A DNA stretch of 64,000 bases from an uncultured Tenacibaculum sp. (GTDB lineage: Bacteria > Bacteroidota > Bacteroidia > Flavobacteriales > Flavobacteriaceae), in contig CANMCD010000005.1 in NCBI GenBank assembly GCA_947496185.1, positions 186,001 to 250,000 on the forward strand. Reading direction: 5' to 3'. Below the pieces are notes generated by a model that had not been told where the DNA came from, made no database searches, and saw nothing but the letters and a program-made list of their open reading frames with translations. The position numbers were made by a program, and so were the translations under genes. The first letter of the stretch is position 1. Every line of letters starts with the position of its first letter. Of the stretch, positions 36,117 to 46,300 are shown one piece after another.

Positions 36117-37391
36117 TTATTCTTCGTCTTCTTCCTCATTTTGTTCTTCGTTATTTTCAGGTGTAGTTTCTTCTTCTGATGGTGTTTCTTGATCTTCAGA
36201 AGGAGCGTTTTCTTCTACTCTTTGTTTTTCCAGTTGTGTTGTTACCCTGAGGATGTTTTCATAAAAATCATTGGTGTTCGGATCTGATGGATTCATTTTA
36301 CCGTATGCTGCTTTATAATAGAAGTCTGCCTTTTCATAATCTTCACTGATCTCATAATATTTTCCGATATAATAATCTCCAAGGTGTAGGTCGGGGTGTT
36401 TTATTGCTACAAAGTCACCCAAAACACGTAAGTAATCTCCATTTTGTTTGTCAATTACAATACCTTCGATGGCATAGATGTCATCAAGTCGAACGTTTAA
36501 ATTTGATCCGTATAGGTATTGAATGTCTTGATATTTTTTTTCTAAATATTTTATAGCTTCTAGTGGTTCTAGGTCTTTGACGGTGCTTTCTATTTCCTTT
36601 TGGGTGATTCGGCTGTAGAGCGCGAACATTCGTGTAAATGCTCTTGGAATGGTTTCACCGATGATGGATAAAAAGCTTGGCGCATTTTTAAATTTATCAA
36701 AAGTGATGTCTACATTTTTAGCTTCAAGTGACGATAAGTGCGTGCCAATCTCGTTAAACCTATTGTAAAGTTCTTCTGAAGTGTGTTTCTGAGCATTACT
36801 TGCATAGATAAAATATGAGTTGTCAATAGCACCAAGTCGTTGCAATGTATAAGATTTTATAATTGGATTTGCAAATTGACCAAATTCTGGTGTGGCACAG
36901 ATGTAGGCATTAAAAATGGGTTGCGGTTCTTTTAGGAAATGTGTAATGAAATTAGCACCTTTTCCTTCTCCAACGATGGTCATAAACGGAGAAGTTTTAA
37001 AGTTTTTCTCGATATAGCTTATGAGTTCATATTTTATAAAATCATAAAGTCTAAGACCGTGTTTGGTTAATAGATTGGTGGCTGGTATTATAGATACGTC
37101 TTGAGCGTAGGTATAATCCATGTCTATTCCAACTACGATTTGTCTGGGGGCTTTGTCTACGTTGGCAAATAATTTGGCATTCCCAACATAGAGGTCAAAT
37201 AAGTATTCATCTCCTAAGACAATGGCTACGGGATAGTTAGCAACTAAATCTTTTTTATAATTCTCAGGTATATAGATTTTAATACTTTGACTTCTTTTTA
37301 ATTCTTTCGATTCAATGGTTTTTTCTACGACTTCTTGTGCGTAAGAAAAAGAAACTAAGAATACTATAAGTAAAAATGAGAGTTTCTTCAT
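36117..37391 (-). CDS. Esterase-like alpha/beta-hydrolase fold protein lacking the nucleophile
   Basis: Secreted protein of about 424 residues starting at 37391 (MKKLSFLLIVFLVSFSYAQ signal peptide). The central part resembles the esterase D family (IYIPENYKKD, YPVAIVLGDEYLFD, ELISYIEKNFKTS), but the nucleophile-elbow region reads VGEGKGANF, so the catalytic serine of GxSxG is replaced by Glu. The C-terminal part (about 290-390) is helical and TPR-like (GDYYIGKYYEISEDYEKADFYY), and the last 30 residues are very acidic. Probably non-catalytic or a binding protein. Convergent with the S1 gene and divergent from menB. Confidence 0.75.
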   Translation of the reverse strand: MKKLSFLLIVFLVSFSYAQEVVEKTIESKELKRSQSIKIYIPENYKKDLVANYPVAIVLGDEYLFDLYVGNAKLFANVDKAPRQIVVGIDMDYTYAQDVSIIPATNLLTKHGLRLYDFIKYELISYIEKNFKTSPFMTIVGEGKGANFITHFLKEPQPIFNAYICATPEFGQFANPIIKSYTLQRLGAIDNSYFIYASNAQKHTSEELYNRFNEIGTHLSSLEAKNVDITFDKFKNAPSFLSIIGETIPRAFTRMFALYSRITQKEIESTVKDLEPLEAIKYLEKKYQDIQYLYGSNLNVRLDDIYAIEGIVIDKQNGDYLRVLGDFVAIKHPDLHLGDYYIGKYYEISEDYEKADFYYKAAYGKMNPSDPNTNDFYENILRVTTQLEKQRVEENAPSEDQETPSEEETTPENNEEQNEEEDEE

Positions 37392-37482
37392 AAGGGATTT
37401 ATTTATGAATTTCAAATATAAAAAAAGAAAATAAAGTTATTGTGTTATTTTTGCTGCTACTAGATAAAATCGTAAATACATT

Positions 37483-38322
37483 ATGGCAACACCTCAATGG
37501 AAAATTGTAAAAGAATACGAAGATATTACTTATAAGAAATACAATGGAGTAGCGAGAATTGCATTCAATAGACCCAATGTTAGAAATGCATTTCGACCTC
37601 ATACTACGAGTGAATTATTAGATGCTTTTAAAGATGCACACGAAGATACTTCTATAGGAGTGGTGTTGCTTTCTGCAGAAGGACCTTCGACGAAAGACGG
37701 CGTTTGGAGTTTTTGCTCGGGTGGCGATCAAAAAGCAAGAGGCCATCAAGGATATGTTGGAACAGATGGTTACCATCGATTGAATATTCTGGAAGTACAG
37801 CGATTGATTCGTTTTATGCCAAAGGCTGTCATTTGTGTAGTGCCGGGTTGGGCTGTAGGTGGCGGACATAGCTTGCATGTAGTGTGTGATTTGACTTTGG
37901 CAAGTAAAGAACATGCGATTTTTAAGCAGACGGATGCCGATGTAACTTCTTTTGATGCGGGATATGGTTCGGCGTATTTAGCGAAAATGGTCGGACAGAA
38001 GAAAGCTCGTGAGATATTTTTCTTGGGAAGAAATTATTCAGCACAGGAGGCCTATGAGATGGGGATGGTAAATGCAGTGATTCCTCATGACGAGTTGGAG
38101 GCAACGGCTTATGAATGGGCACAAGAGATTTTGGCAAAATCACCCACTTCTATAAAAATGCTCAAGTTTGCGATGAATTTAACTGATGATGGAATGGTTG
38201 GACAGCAGGTGTTTGCAGGGGAGGCAACACGCTTAGCATATATGACAGATGAGGCAAAAGAGGGTAGGGATGCTTTTCTTGAAAAGAGAAAGCCGAATTT
38301 CGAGAAAAAATGGATTCCATAG
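37483..38322 (+). CDS. menB: 1,4-dihydroxy-2-naphthoyl-CoA synthase MenB
   Basis: Crotonase-fold ring-closing enzyme of menaquinone synthesis, 279 residues. Blocks seen: YKKYNGVARIAFNRPNVRNAFRP, SFCSGGDQKARG, PGWAVGGGHSLHVVCDLTLAS (oxyanion hole), FKQTDADVTSFDAGYGSAYLA and the FLGRNYSAQEAYEMGMVN segment characteristic of MenB. With menD in the same segment. Gene start matches MATPQWKIVKEYEDI. Confidence 0.97.
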   Translation: MATPQWKIVKEYEDITYKKYNGVARIAFNRPNVRNAFRPHTTSELLDAFKDAHEDTSIGVVLLSAEGPSTKDGVWSFCSGGDQKARGHQGYVGTDGYHRLNILEVQRLIRFMPKAVICVVPGWAVGGGHSLHVVCDLTLASKEHAIFKQTDADVTSFDAGYGSAYLAKMVGQKKAREIFFLGRNYSAQEAYEMGMVNAVIPHDELEATAYEWAQEILAKSPTSIKMLKFAMNLTDDGMVGQQVFAGEATRLAYMTDEAKEGRDAFLEKRKPNFEKKWIP

Positions 38323-38411
38323 CCTTTGTTCTTAGTATTTCTGCGTAAGTAGTCGTGGATTTTTAAGATAAATAAAGAATAAGCATACAAACTTCACATT
38401 GAGATAGTAAC

Positions 38412-39020
38412 ATGAAAATTATTTGTATTGGGCGTAATTATGCCAAGCATATTGAAGAATTAGCCAATGAAAAACCTGAGAATCCTGTTGTTTTTTTAAA
38501 ACCAGATTCGGCAATCTTACCTAAAAAAATGCCTTTTTTTATTCCTCCTTTTTCAGAGGATATTCATTATGAGGTAGAGGTACTGGTAAAGATCAATAAA
38601 GTAGGAAAGCATATTGCTCCAAAATTTGCACATAAGTACTATGATACAGTAGGTTTGGGGATTGATTTTACTGCGAGAGATATGCAAGCGGCTTGTAAGG
38701 AAAAGGGATTGCCGTGGGAAAAAGCGAAGGCTTTTGATGGGAGTGCGGTTGTTGGTGAGTTTTTTCCAAAAGAATTGTTTGAAATTAATAATCTGTCTTT
38801 TCAATTGACTAAAAATGATACGGTAGTACAAGATGGAAATACTCAACATATGTTGTGGAAAGTGGATGAACTTATTAGTTATGTTTCGCAGTTTTTTACC
38901 TTGAAAAAAGGCGATATTATCTTTACAGGAACCCCTGCAGGGGTTGGGAAGGTAGTTGAAAATGATGTTTTAGTGGGAGTGCTCGAAGGGAAAGAGGCGT
39001 TTCGTGTTAAGGTAAAGTAG
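38412..39020 (+). CDS. Fumarylacetoacetate hydrolase family protein
   Basis: 202-residue protein of the FAH fold, close to the short acylpyruvase/oxaloacetate tautomerase group. IICIGRNYAKHIEELANE at the start, PVVFLKPDSAI, HYEVEVLVKI (metal ligands), GLGIDFTARDMQ, and the C-terminal GDIIFTGTPAGVGKV. It hydrolyses or tautomerises a 2-oxo-acid or diketone compound; the substrate is uncertain. A degenerate copy of its 3' half lies at 49441-49566. It ends 176 bases before the toxin locus. Confidence 0.93.
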   Translation: MKIICIGRNYAKHIEELANEKPENPVVFLKPDSAILPKKMPFFIPPFSEDIHYEVEVLVKINKVGKHIAPKFAHKYYDTVGLGIDFTARDMQAACKEKGLPWEKAKAFDGSAVVGEFFPKELFEINNLSFQLTKNDTVVQDGNTQHMLWKVDELISYVSQFFTLKKGDIIFTGTPAGVGKVVENDVLVGVLEGKEAFRVKVK

Positions 39021-39196
39021 TTTAAAAGTTTTTTAATAGGAGTATAGATGGTTTAAAAAACAGGTTAGTTGTAGAATTAAACAATCTAAAAATACTTAAT
39101 TAAGACTTTATTATTTATGTGTTTATATTTAAACAACCTTAGGTAGGTTACTTAAGATACCTATATATTTGTTTTCTTATTTTAAACCAAATTTCT

Positions 39197-40288
39197 ATGA
39201 AGGTAAGATTGCTACTTTTAATGGTCATAGCTATGACCAATTCATACGTCCTATTTACACAAAATCTTCTTAATACGGATTCATGGAATCCTAAAGAAAG
39301 TGTTGCTATTGGATACACATCTAACGGTGCTACTTCAGAAAATTCGAGAGTTAACGGGAAAAACCATGTAGGAGAAGAGGTTATTTTATGGGAAGCCAAA
39401 CCCGACGAAATAAGCGGAGCTGATGGAGGCTGGAATACCGATTGGCATAACATAGACCACAACACAACCTATCGTTTTAGTGTTTGGTTGAAAAAGACAA
39501 ATTCTAACCATGGATCGTCCTATTTAGGGTTTTATGCAAACAACACAGGCTCCTTAACACTTACCAATACCTACAATGGTAATCCTTATTTTTGGTACGG
39601 AGATTTGCCGAAACTTAATAGGTGGTATTTGGTTGTTGGTTATGTTCATAAAAGTAGTCATACTGGAACAACTCATATCGGTGGTATTTACGATGGAGCA
39701 ACAGGAGAAAAAGTAAGGTCTATTACCGATTTCAAGTTAAAAAACACGGTAACTTCTGTAAAGCATCGTTCTTATCTGTACTATGATACCAATACATTGG
39801 ATAGGCAATATTTTTATGAACCACGTATTGATCCTATTAATGGAAAAGAACCGTCAATTGATGCGTTACTAAAAATAAATGAGCATGCAAAGTTGATAGT
39901 AACCTATGATACCGCATCAAACCAAACACAAACTTTTTATTGTGATGACCCTGCTACATGTTCGCCAGATAGAGCAAGAACTGCTCGTAAAAGAAAGCAA
40001 CAAAGTGTTACTACAAAAACTACGAATGAGTTGTCTGATGACTTCTTAGATGCTATTCGTATATATCCGAATCCAACTTCGGGTATCGTTACTTTTGAGT
40101 TTGAAGAAAAACTTATTGAAAATAGTCTTTCGGTTAAGCTTTACAATACTGCTTCTATTTTAATTAAGGATTTTGGATTAAAAAAAGAGCTTCAATTCGA
40201 TTTTTCAGAAATGGCTTCAGGAGTCTATTTCTTACATATACATACCAATAAAGGAACCTCAATCACGAAAAAAATTATCAAAAAATAG
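39197..40288 (+). CDS. T9SS-sorted secreted protein preceding the RHS gene
   Basis: 363 residues: signal peptide (LLLLMVIAMTNSYVLFTQ), a beta-sandwich-like middle with many Gly, Trp, Tyr (about 25-215, carbohydrate-binding or lectin-like in look), a short Lys/Arg-rich linker near 260, and a C-terminal T9SS type A sorting domain (about 280-363: IRIYPNPTSGIVTFEF, SGVYFLHIHTNKG, TKKIIKK). It is therefore secreted across the outer membrane by the type IX system. It ends 12 bases before the RHS gene, so the two are likely one operon and this protein may help present or anchor the toxin. Confidence 0.85.
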   Translation: MKVRLLLLMVIAMTNSYVLFTQNLLNTDSWNPKESVAIGYTSNGATSENSRVNGKNHVGEEVILWEAKPDEISGADGGWNTDWHNIDHNTTYRFSVWLKKTNSNHGSSYLGFYANNTGSLTLTNTYNGNPYFWYGDLPKLNRWYLVVGYVHKSSHTGTTHIGGIYDGATGEKVRSITDFKLKNTVTSVKHRSYLYYDTNTLDRQYFYEPRIDPINGKEPSIDALLKINEHAKLIVTYDTASNQTQTFYCDDPATCSPDRARTARKRKQQSVTTKTTNELSDDFLDAIRIYPNPTSGIVTFEFEEKLIENSLSVKLYNTASILIKDFGLKKELQFDFSEMASGVYFLHIHTNKGTSITKKIIKK

Positions 40289-40300
40289 AAAATTGACATT

Positions 40301-43300
40301 ATGAAAAATAATTTGTTGACACTTTTAGTGTTCTTATTTGCTGGAATTCATTTTTTAAGGGGACAAGAAACTACAGAAAAAAACACCCCTAACGCAGAAG
40401 TATTTAGTGTTACCAGACGTACAATCAAAACCGAAGTAACTGCCAATGAATTATCGAATAGTAAAAATTCTCCTACAGAACAATTGGATTATTTACAACC
40501 TGCTTCTAATACGGCCGCCAAAACCAGTTCAGAAGCAGGTAGTACCGCAGGTAGTTTGTCGGTATCGCTTACAGGAGCGGCAAATTATGCGATACCTATC
40601 ATGGTGCCTCCGGGGATAAAAGACGTAGTACCTAGTATAGGAATTACTTACAGTAGCCAAGGCTCGGATGGTTTAGTTGGATGGGGATGGAACCTAACAG
40701 GCTTATCTACTATAAGTAGACTTTCTACAACCAAATATCATGACAATAAACACGGGAATATCGATTTTAATGACGATCGCTTTTCATTGGACGGACAACG
40801 ATTGATTTTAAAATCTGGAACTTATGGAGCTAATGGTTCGGTATACCAAACGGAAAGTTACTCAAATATAAAAGTAATAGCTTATGGAAGTTCTCCTTAT
40901 GGGAGAAGTTATGGTCCTTCTTATTTTGTAGTATATTATCCTAATGGCTCTAGAGCTTGGTATGGAAATGGAGGTAATTCAAGAAGTAGGCTTGAATGGG
41001 CTATCTTTAGGTGGCAAGACTCGCAAGGGAATTATATCGATTATAATTATCAATCTGATAATGGATTATTAAGTATAAAAAACATCAAATACGGTGGAAA
41101 AATTAATCGAACTTCTCCAATGAATCTAATTGAGTTTACCTATACCAATAGAGATCGCTCCGAAAATATTTATATAGGAGAAGAGCTTTTTAAAAGAACT
41201 CATCTACTAGAGAGTATTAAGGTTAGTACGAACGCTAAACAATACCGAAAATATGTATTGATACATGATAAGACTTCATTAGGATATAATCGTTTAAAAA
41301 CAGTTACAGAATATAACGCTTTAGAAAAGTATTTAAACCCAATATCATTCTCTTACGAAGACACTTCTTCTTATATAAAAAGTAGGGTTAAAACTCCTAT
41401 AAAACCTTATTTTGATACTAGAGATAATGGGGTAATAGTAGGAGATTATAACGGCGATGGGAAAACGGATATAGCTTACTACGATAAAGAAAAAAAAGAT
41501 GAAATTCATGTTCATGGAGATTTGAATAATAAAAATAGTTTTGCTTATACTATAAAGACGAGTTTTGATGACATATTTTCAAGTGTAATTCTTTCTCATA
41601 ATAATAAGCTATTAACCCAACAAGGAATAACTATAGTTAATGGGTTTGCTCATTCAGAAAAATCTAATGGTATTATTCGATTTAGAACTTTTGCAGAATC
41701 TTCTTCTTCCCTTATTTACCAATATGATAAGTTTTGGGAGGTTCCAACATACAATTACCAATTAGGCTGTGAAAATAGCAACCATTATAAAGACAATCAT
41801 CTAAATATTAAAGACCCTATTGGTTATAATGATATTTTTCAACCCTTAGCGAACACCATCACAGCTACTAATAATATAAAAACAGGGGGGTATGGTGTTT
41901 ATAAAGCAAGTAAGAATATTATTTTAAAACCAGGATTTACAGTAGAAAAAGGGGCAAATTTTGAAGCTAAGATGGGGGCTTATCCTAGAGATGTGGATAA
42001 GGTAACAGTTCCTATGAGATATATTTCAGGAGATTTTAACGGTGACGGTTTAACAGATGTTATTGCACTAGAGGAACAATATACTGAAAGTAACTGTTAT
42101 TGGACTCATTGTGATGATGTAAACCCCGAAAAACCAGAAGAAAATCCGGAACATGGGGATACTTCTGATCAAGATACTCCTAATTCTGAAGATTATGATA
42201 AGTTGAATTGTTGCGAGTGTAGAAGCTGGGAAAAGAATACAAATACCACTCTTACACATTTTATAAATCTAAAACGGACTTTAACAGAAAACTTTGCCAA
42301 TAAAGCGGGGTATCTGGAGGCTGGAATAGGTTCTAAAGATAAAATATTGGTTGCCGATCATAATGGAGATGGGAAACAGGATCTTTATCACTTTAAAGAA
42401 GGGAAGCTGTATATCTATACCTTAAATGATAGCAATAAGTTAATTTTATTACATATAGAAACCGATATCAATATTAGGTTGAACAATAGTCCCTTTCTTT
42501 TAGGGGATTATAACGGGGATGGTAAAACCGATTTTGTAACCCCAACAGCTGAAAAGACTAAAGTATGGAAGTTTTTTATCTCCAAAGGAAAGGCGTATTA
42601 CAAAGCAAATAAAAGTCTAGATTTTACTTGGATTAAAGATTACAGAAAAAATCATGGATACAAGCATTACACCGATTATGAATACCGATATACGGCTCAG
42701 GATATTAATGCCGATGGTAAAACGGATTTGATTTTTCATAATATGAGTTTTACTAGGAGGACAGTGTTGGAGTCGGATGTATTGGTAAGTAATAAAGAAA
42801 ATATTAAGCTTTTTGCAAATACACATAATTCTAGCGGTCTTTTGCCTAATTTTCATGCTAAAAGAGGTTATGAAGGTTCTGAAAGTACAAATTCTGAAGA
42901 AGACACAGTGGTAGGGAAATATGGCTTTCCTATTTCCTTAGAAGCTAATCGAACCAATGGTAATTTAGAGTACGGTTATATTTCATATGGTAAAATTTAT
43001 ATGCATACCTTTGCTAAGGATCACAAACAAGATGTCTTATTAAGAGGTGTTAATAATAATGGGGTGACTAGCAAGATTGATTATGGTAAAATGGTTCCTG
43101 CTGAACACCTACAAGATGATTCACCATATTCTTGGGCGTCCTCTCAAGAATATCCATTTATTAATATAAAAACAACCCCTTCTTTTTCATTAGTAAAAAA
43201 ACTTACTGAAACAGGAGCAGGTAAAACACGCTATCAAGATTTTAAATACCATGGAGCTACTTCGAATATCTACCTAGGTTTTCAAGGGTTCTTAGAAACC

Positions 43301-46300
43301 AAAAGAACCAATTGGTACGGAGATGACGTGGGTACTCTATGGACAATTACTAAACACGATCCCAAAAAAAGAGGGGCGATCTTAGCACAATTTGTTGGTT
43401 ATAATGCCTACGATACCCGTAATTATTTGTCGAAAACTACCAATACCTATAGTACTTCCTTGGCAAGTAATAAGGTGTTTACAAGACTCCCAATTAAAAC
43501 TTACATAAACGATAAGTTGAGTGGAGTAACCACCACTAAAACCATTTCCTATGATGCTTTTAATAATCCTTTAATTGAACATACCACTTTTAACGGAGGG
43601 AGTCAAAAGATATCCTATAACTATTATAATAATAGTACTGTTACTAATGAAAATTACCATATTGGAAGAATTAAAGACAAAACCCAAATCAATACTTTAG
43701 GCGGAAACTCCTTTACGACACAAGAAGTATATAATTATACCAATAACCTTCTTCAACAACAGAAAGTGAAAGGAAACAATACCAATTGGAACATTGAAGA
43801 ATTTACCTACGATGTTTTTGGTAATGTCACTGAAAAAAAATTAACCCCCAGTGGATTGACCGCTAGAACGGAAAGTCATACCTATTCTGCTGATGGACGA
43901 TTTTTAATGACGTCTATGGATATTGAAGGACTTAAAACTTCTTTTACTGCTTATGATGATTTTGGAAATCTAAAATCTATAACAAATCCTTTTGGTCATA
44001 CCAGCACTTATAGTTACGATGGTTGGAATCGCCTTATTTCTGAAAAAGATTACTTAAATAAAACCACTACCTTTTCTTATGAAAATATAGCAGGAGGTGG
44101 TTTAAAAAAGAGCACTGACTATCCACAAGGAGCTGATGAAATTGAAGAATACAATGCATTTGGTTGGGTAGTTAAAAGTGGTGCCTTAGGTGTCAATAAT
44201 AAGTGGATTTATAAAAGCTTTGAATACGACGTAACAGGAAAGCTGCATAAAGAAAGTGAACCCTATTTTAGCTCGCCTACCCAATGGAATACGACCTATT
44301 ATGATGCAGAAGGACGTGTCGACAATAAAACTAGTTTTAACGGACTGGTGGCTTCTATAACTTACAATGGCTTGACAACTTCTGTGGATGATGGTACCAA
44401 AACGGTAATCACTACCAAAGATGGGGCTGGTAATATTGTTAAAATGCAAGACCCAGGGGGAACTATTACTTATACCTATTATGGAAATGGGGTAATGAAG
44501 GCTGCCAATTACGGTACGCACAAAGTTGAAACCGAAATCGACAATTGGGGAAGAAAAAAGAAATTAACCGATCCTTCGGCAGGTACTTATACCTATAAAT
44601 ACAATAGTATTGGAGAGGTTTTAGAGGAAACTACCCCTAAAGGAAAAACTACATATACCTATGATAATTTTGGAAAAATAAACACGAAGAAAATCAAAGG
44701 AGACCATACGGATATTACTCTTAATTACCAATATAACACTACTAGTAAACTACTTACTTCTATTAACGGTTCTAATGCTCGTACTCATGAAGATTATTCT
44801 TACAGTTATACCTATGATAGTTATTATAGACCTGAAACGACCATCGAAGAAAATGGAAAAGCACGCTTTGAATACAAAATAGCTCATGATGCTTATGGTA
44901 GGGTATCTTCAGAAACCTATACAAGTAAGGTACTAAAGTCTGAAACAGCAGCAGAAAAACAAAGTATTGTTAAGGTTAAAAACATATACGATGCTAATTC
45001 TGGAGTTTTAACGGAAATAAGAGATTTTAATACTAATAATTCGTTGTGGAAAATTAAAGAGGTGAATGCTCGTGGTCAAGCTAAAGAGATTCATTTGGGT
45101 AATGGTATGGTTAAAAAGAGAGTTTATGATGCTTTTGGTTTTACAAAAAGTATTTTAGATCAAACTCCCCTTGATACCCCTACCGTTGCACTGGATTTAG
45201 CATATGATTTTAATGCCGTTAGAGGCAACCTAAACAGTAGGAAAAACAATAATTTTGCTTGGAATGAATCCTTTACGTATGATAATTTAGATCGTTTGAC
45301 CAATATTGCTGGTTCGGTTACGCGTAATCAGGAATACGATACCAGAGGACGTATAAAGGTAAATTCTGAAGTTGGAGATTATAATTATAAGGATGCGACT
45401 TCGTACCACCTTAAAGATGTTTCTTTAAATAAAAGAGGGGATTTGCATTATCAGAACCATCCGCTTCAAAAAATTACCTATAATGCCTTCAAAAAGCCTA
45501 TTTCAATAGCTGTTGAAAATAAAGCAAGGGTAGATTTTGACTACGGTATTTTACAAAATAGAAGTCATGCGTACTATGGAGGAAATCAAGAAAGCAAGTT
45601 AGAGCGTAGGTATCAAAAACATTATTCCGCAATTTCTCCTGTGGAAATTGAAAAAGATAGTCAAGGGAATGTTAAGTTTTTAACGTATATCGGTGGAGAT
45701 GCCTATAGTGCTCCTGTAGTGTATGTAAGCCAATCTGCTACAGGTAAAACTAGTGGGTATCATTATTTGCACAGAGATTACTTAAATAGCATCTTAGCTA
45801 TCACTGATGGCAGTGCAAATGTAGTTGAGCAGCGTCAATTTGGTGCTTGGGGTGAGGTGGATCGCTTTAAACGCTTGGAAAGTGAGATTACCTTTACCTA
45901 TGATACTACTTTACTGAATAGAGGGTACACAGGTCATGAACATTTTGTGGATGTTGCGTTGATACATATGAACGGTCGTATATATGATGCAAAGTTAGGA
46001 CGTTTTTTATCTCCTGATAATTATATCCAAGAACCGTATAGTACACAAAGCTTTAATCGTTTTGGGTATGTTTGGAATAACCCATTAAAGTTTACCGACC
46101 CTAGTGGGGAAATATTTTGGTTAGCGGTTGCCATTGGTGCTGTTATTGGCGGTTATATTGGTGGTGCAGTAGCTAATAAAGATCTAAATCCTTTTAACTG
46201 GGAGTATCAAAATGCTGATACTTGGCTAGGAATAGGTATAGGAGCATTATTAGGAGCCGTTGGAGGACAAATGATTGCTGCAGGGAAAATGAGTTTAATT

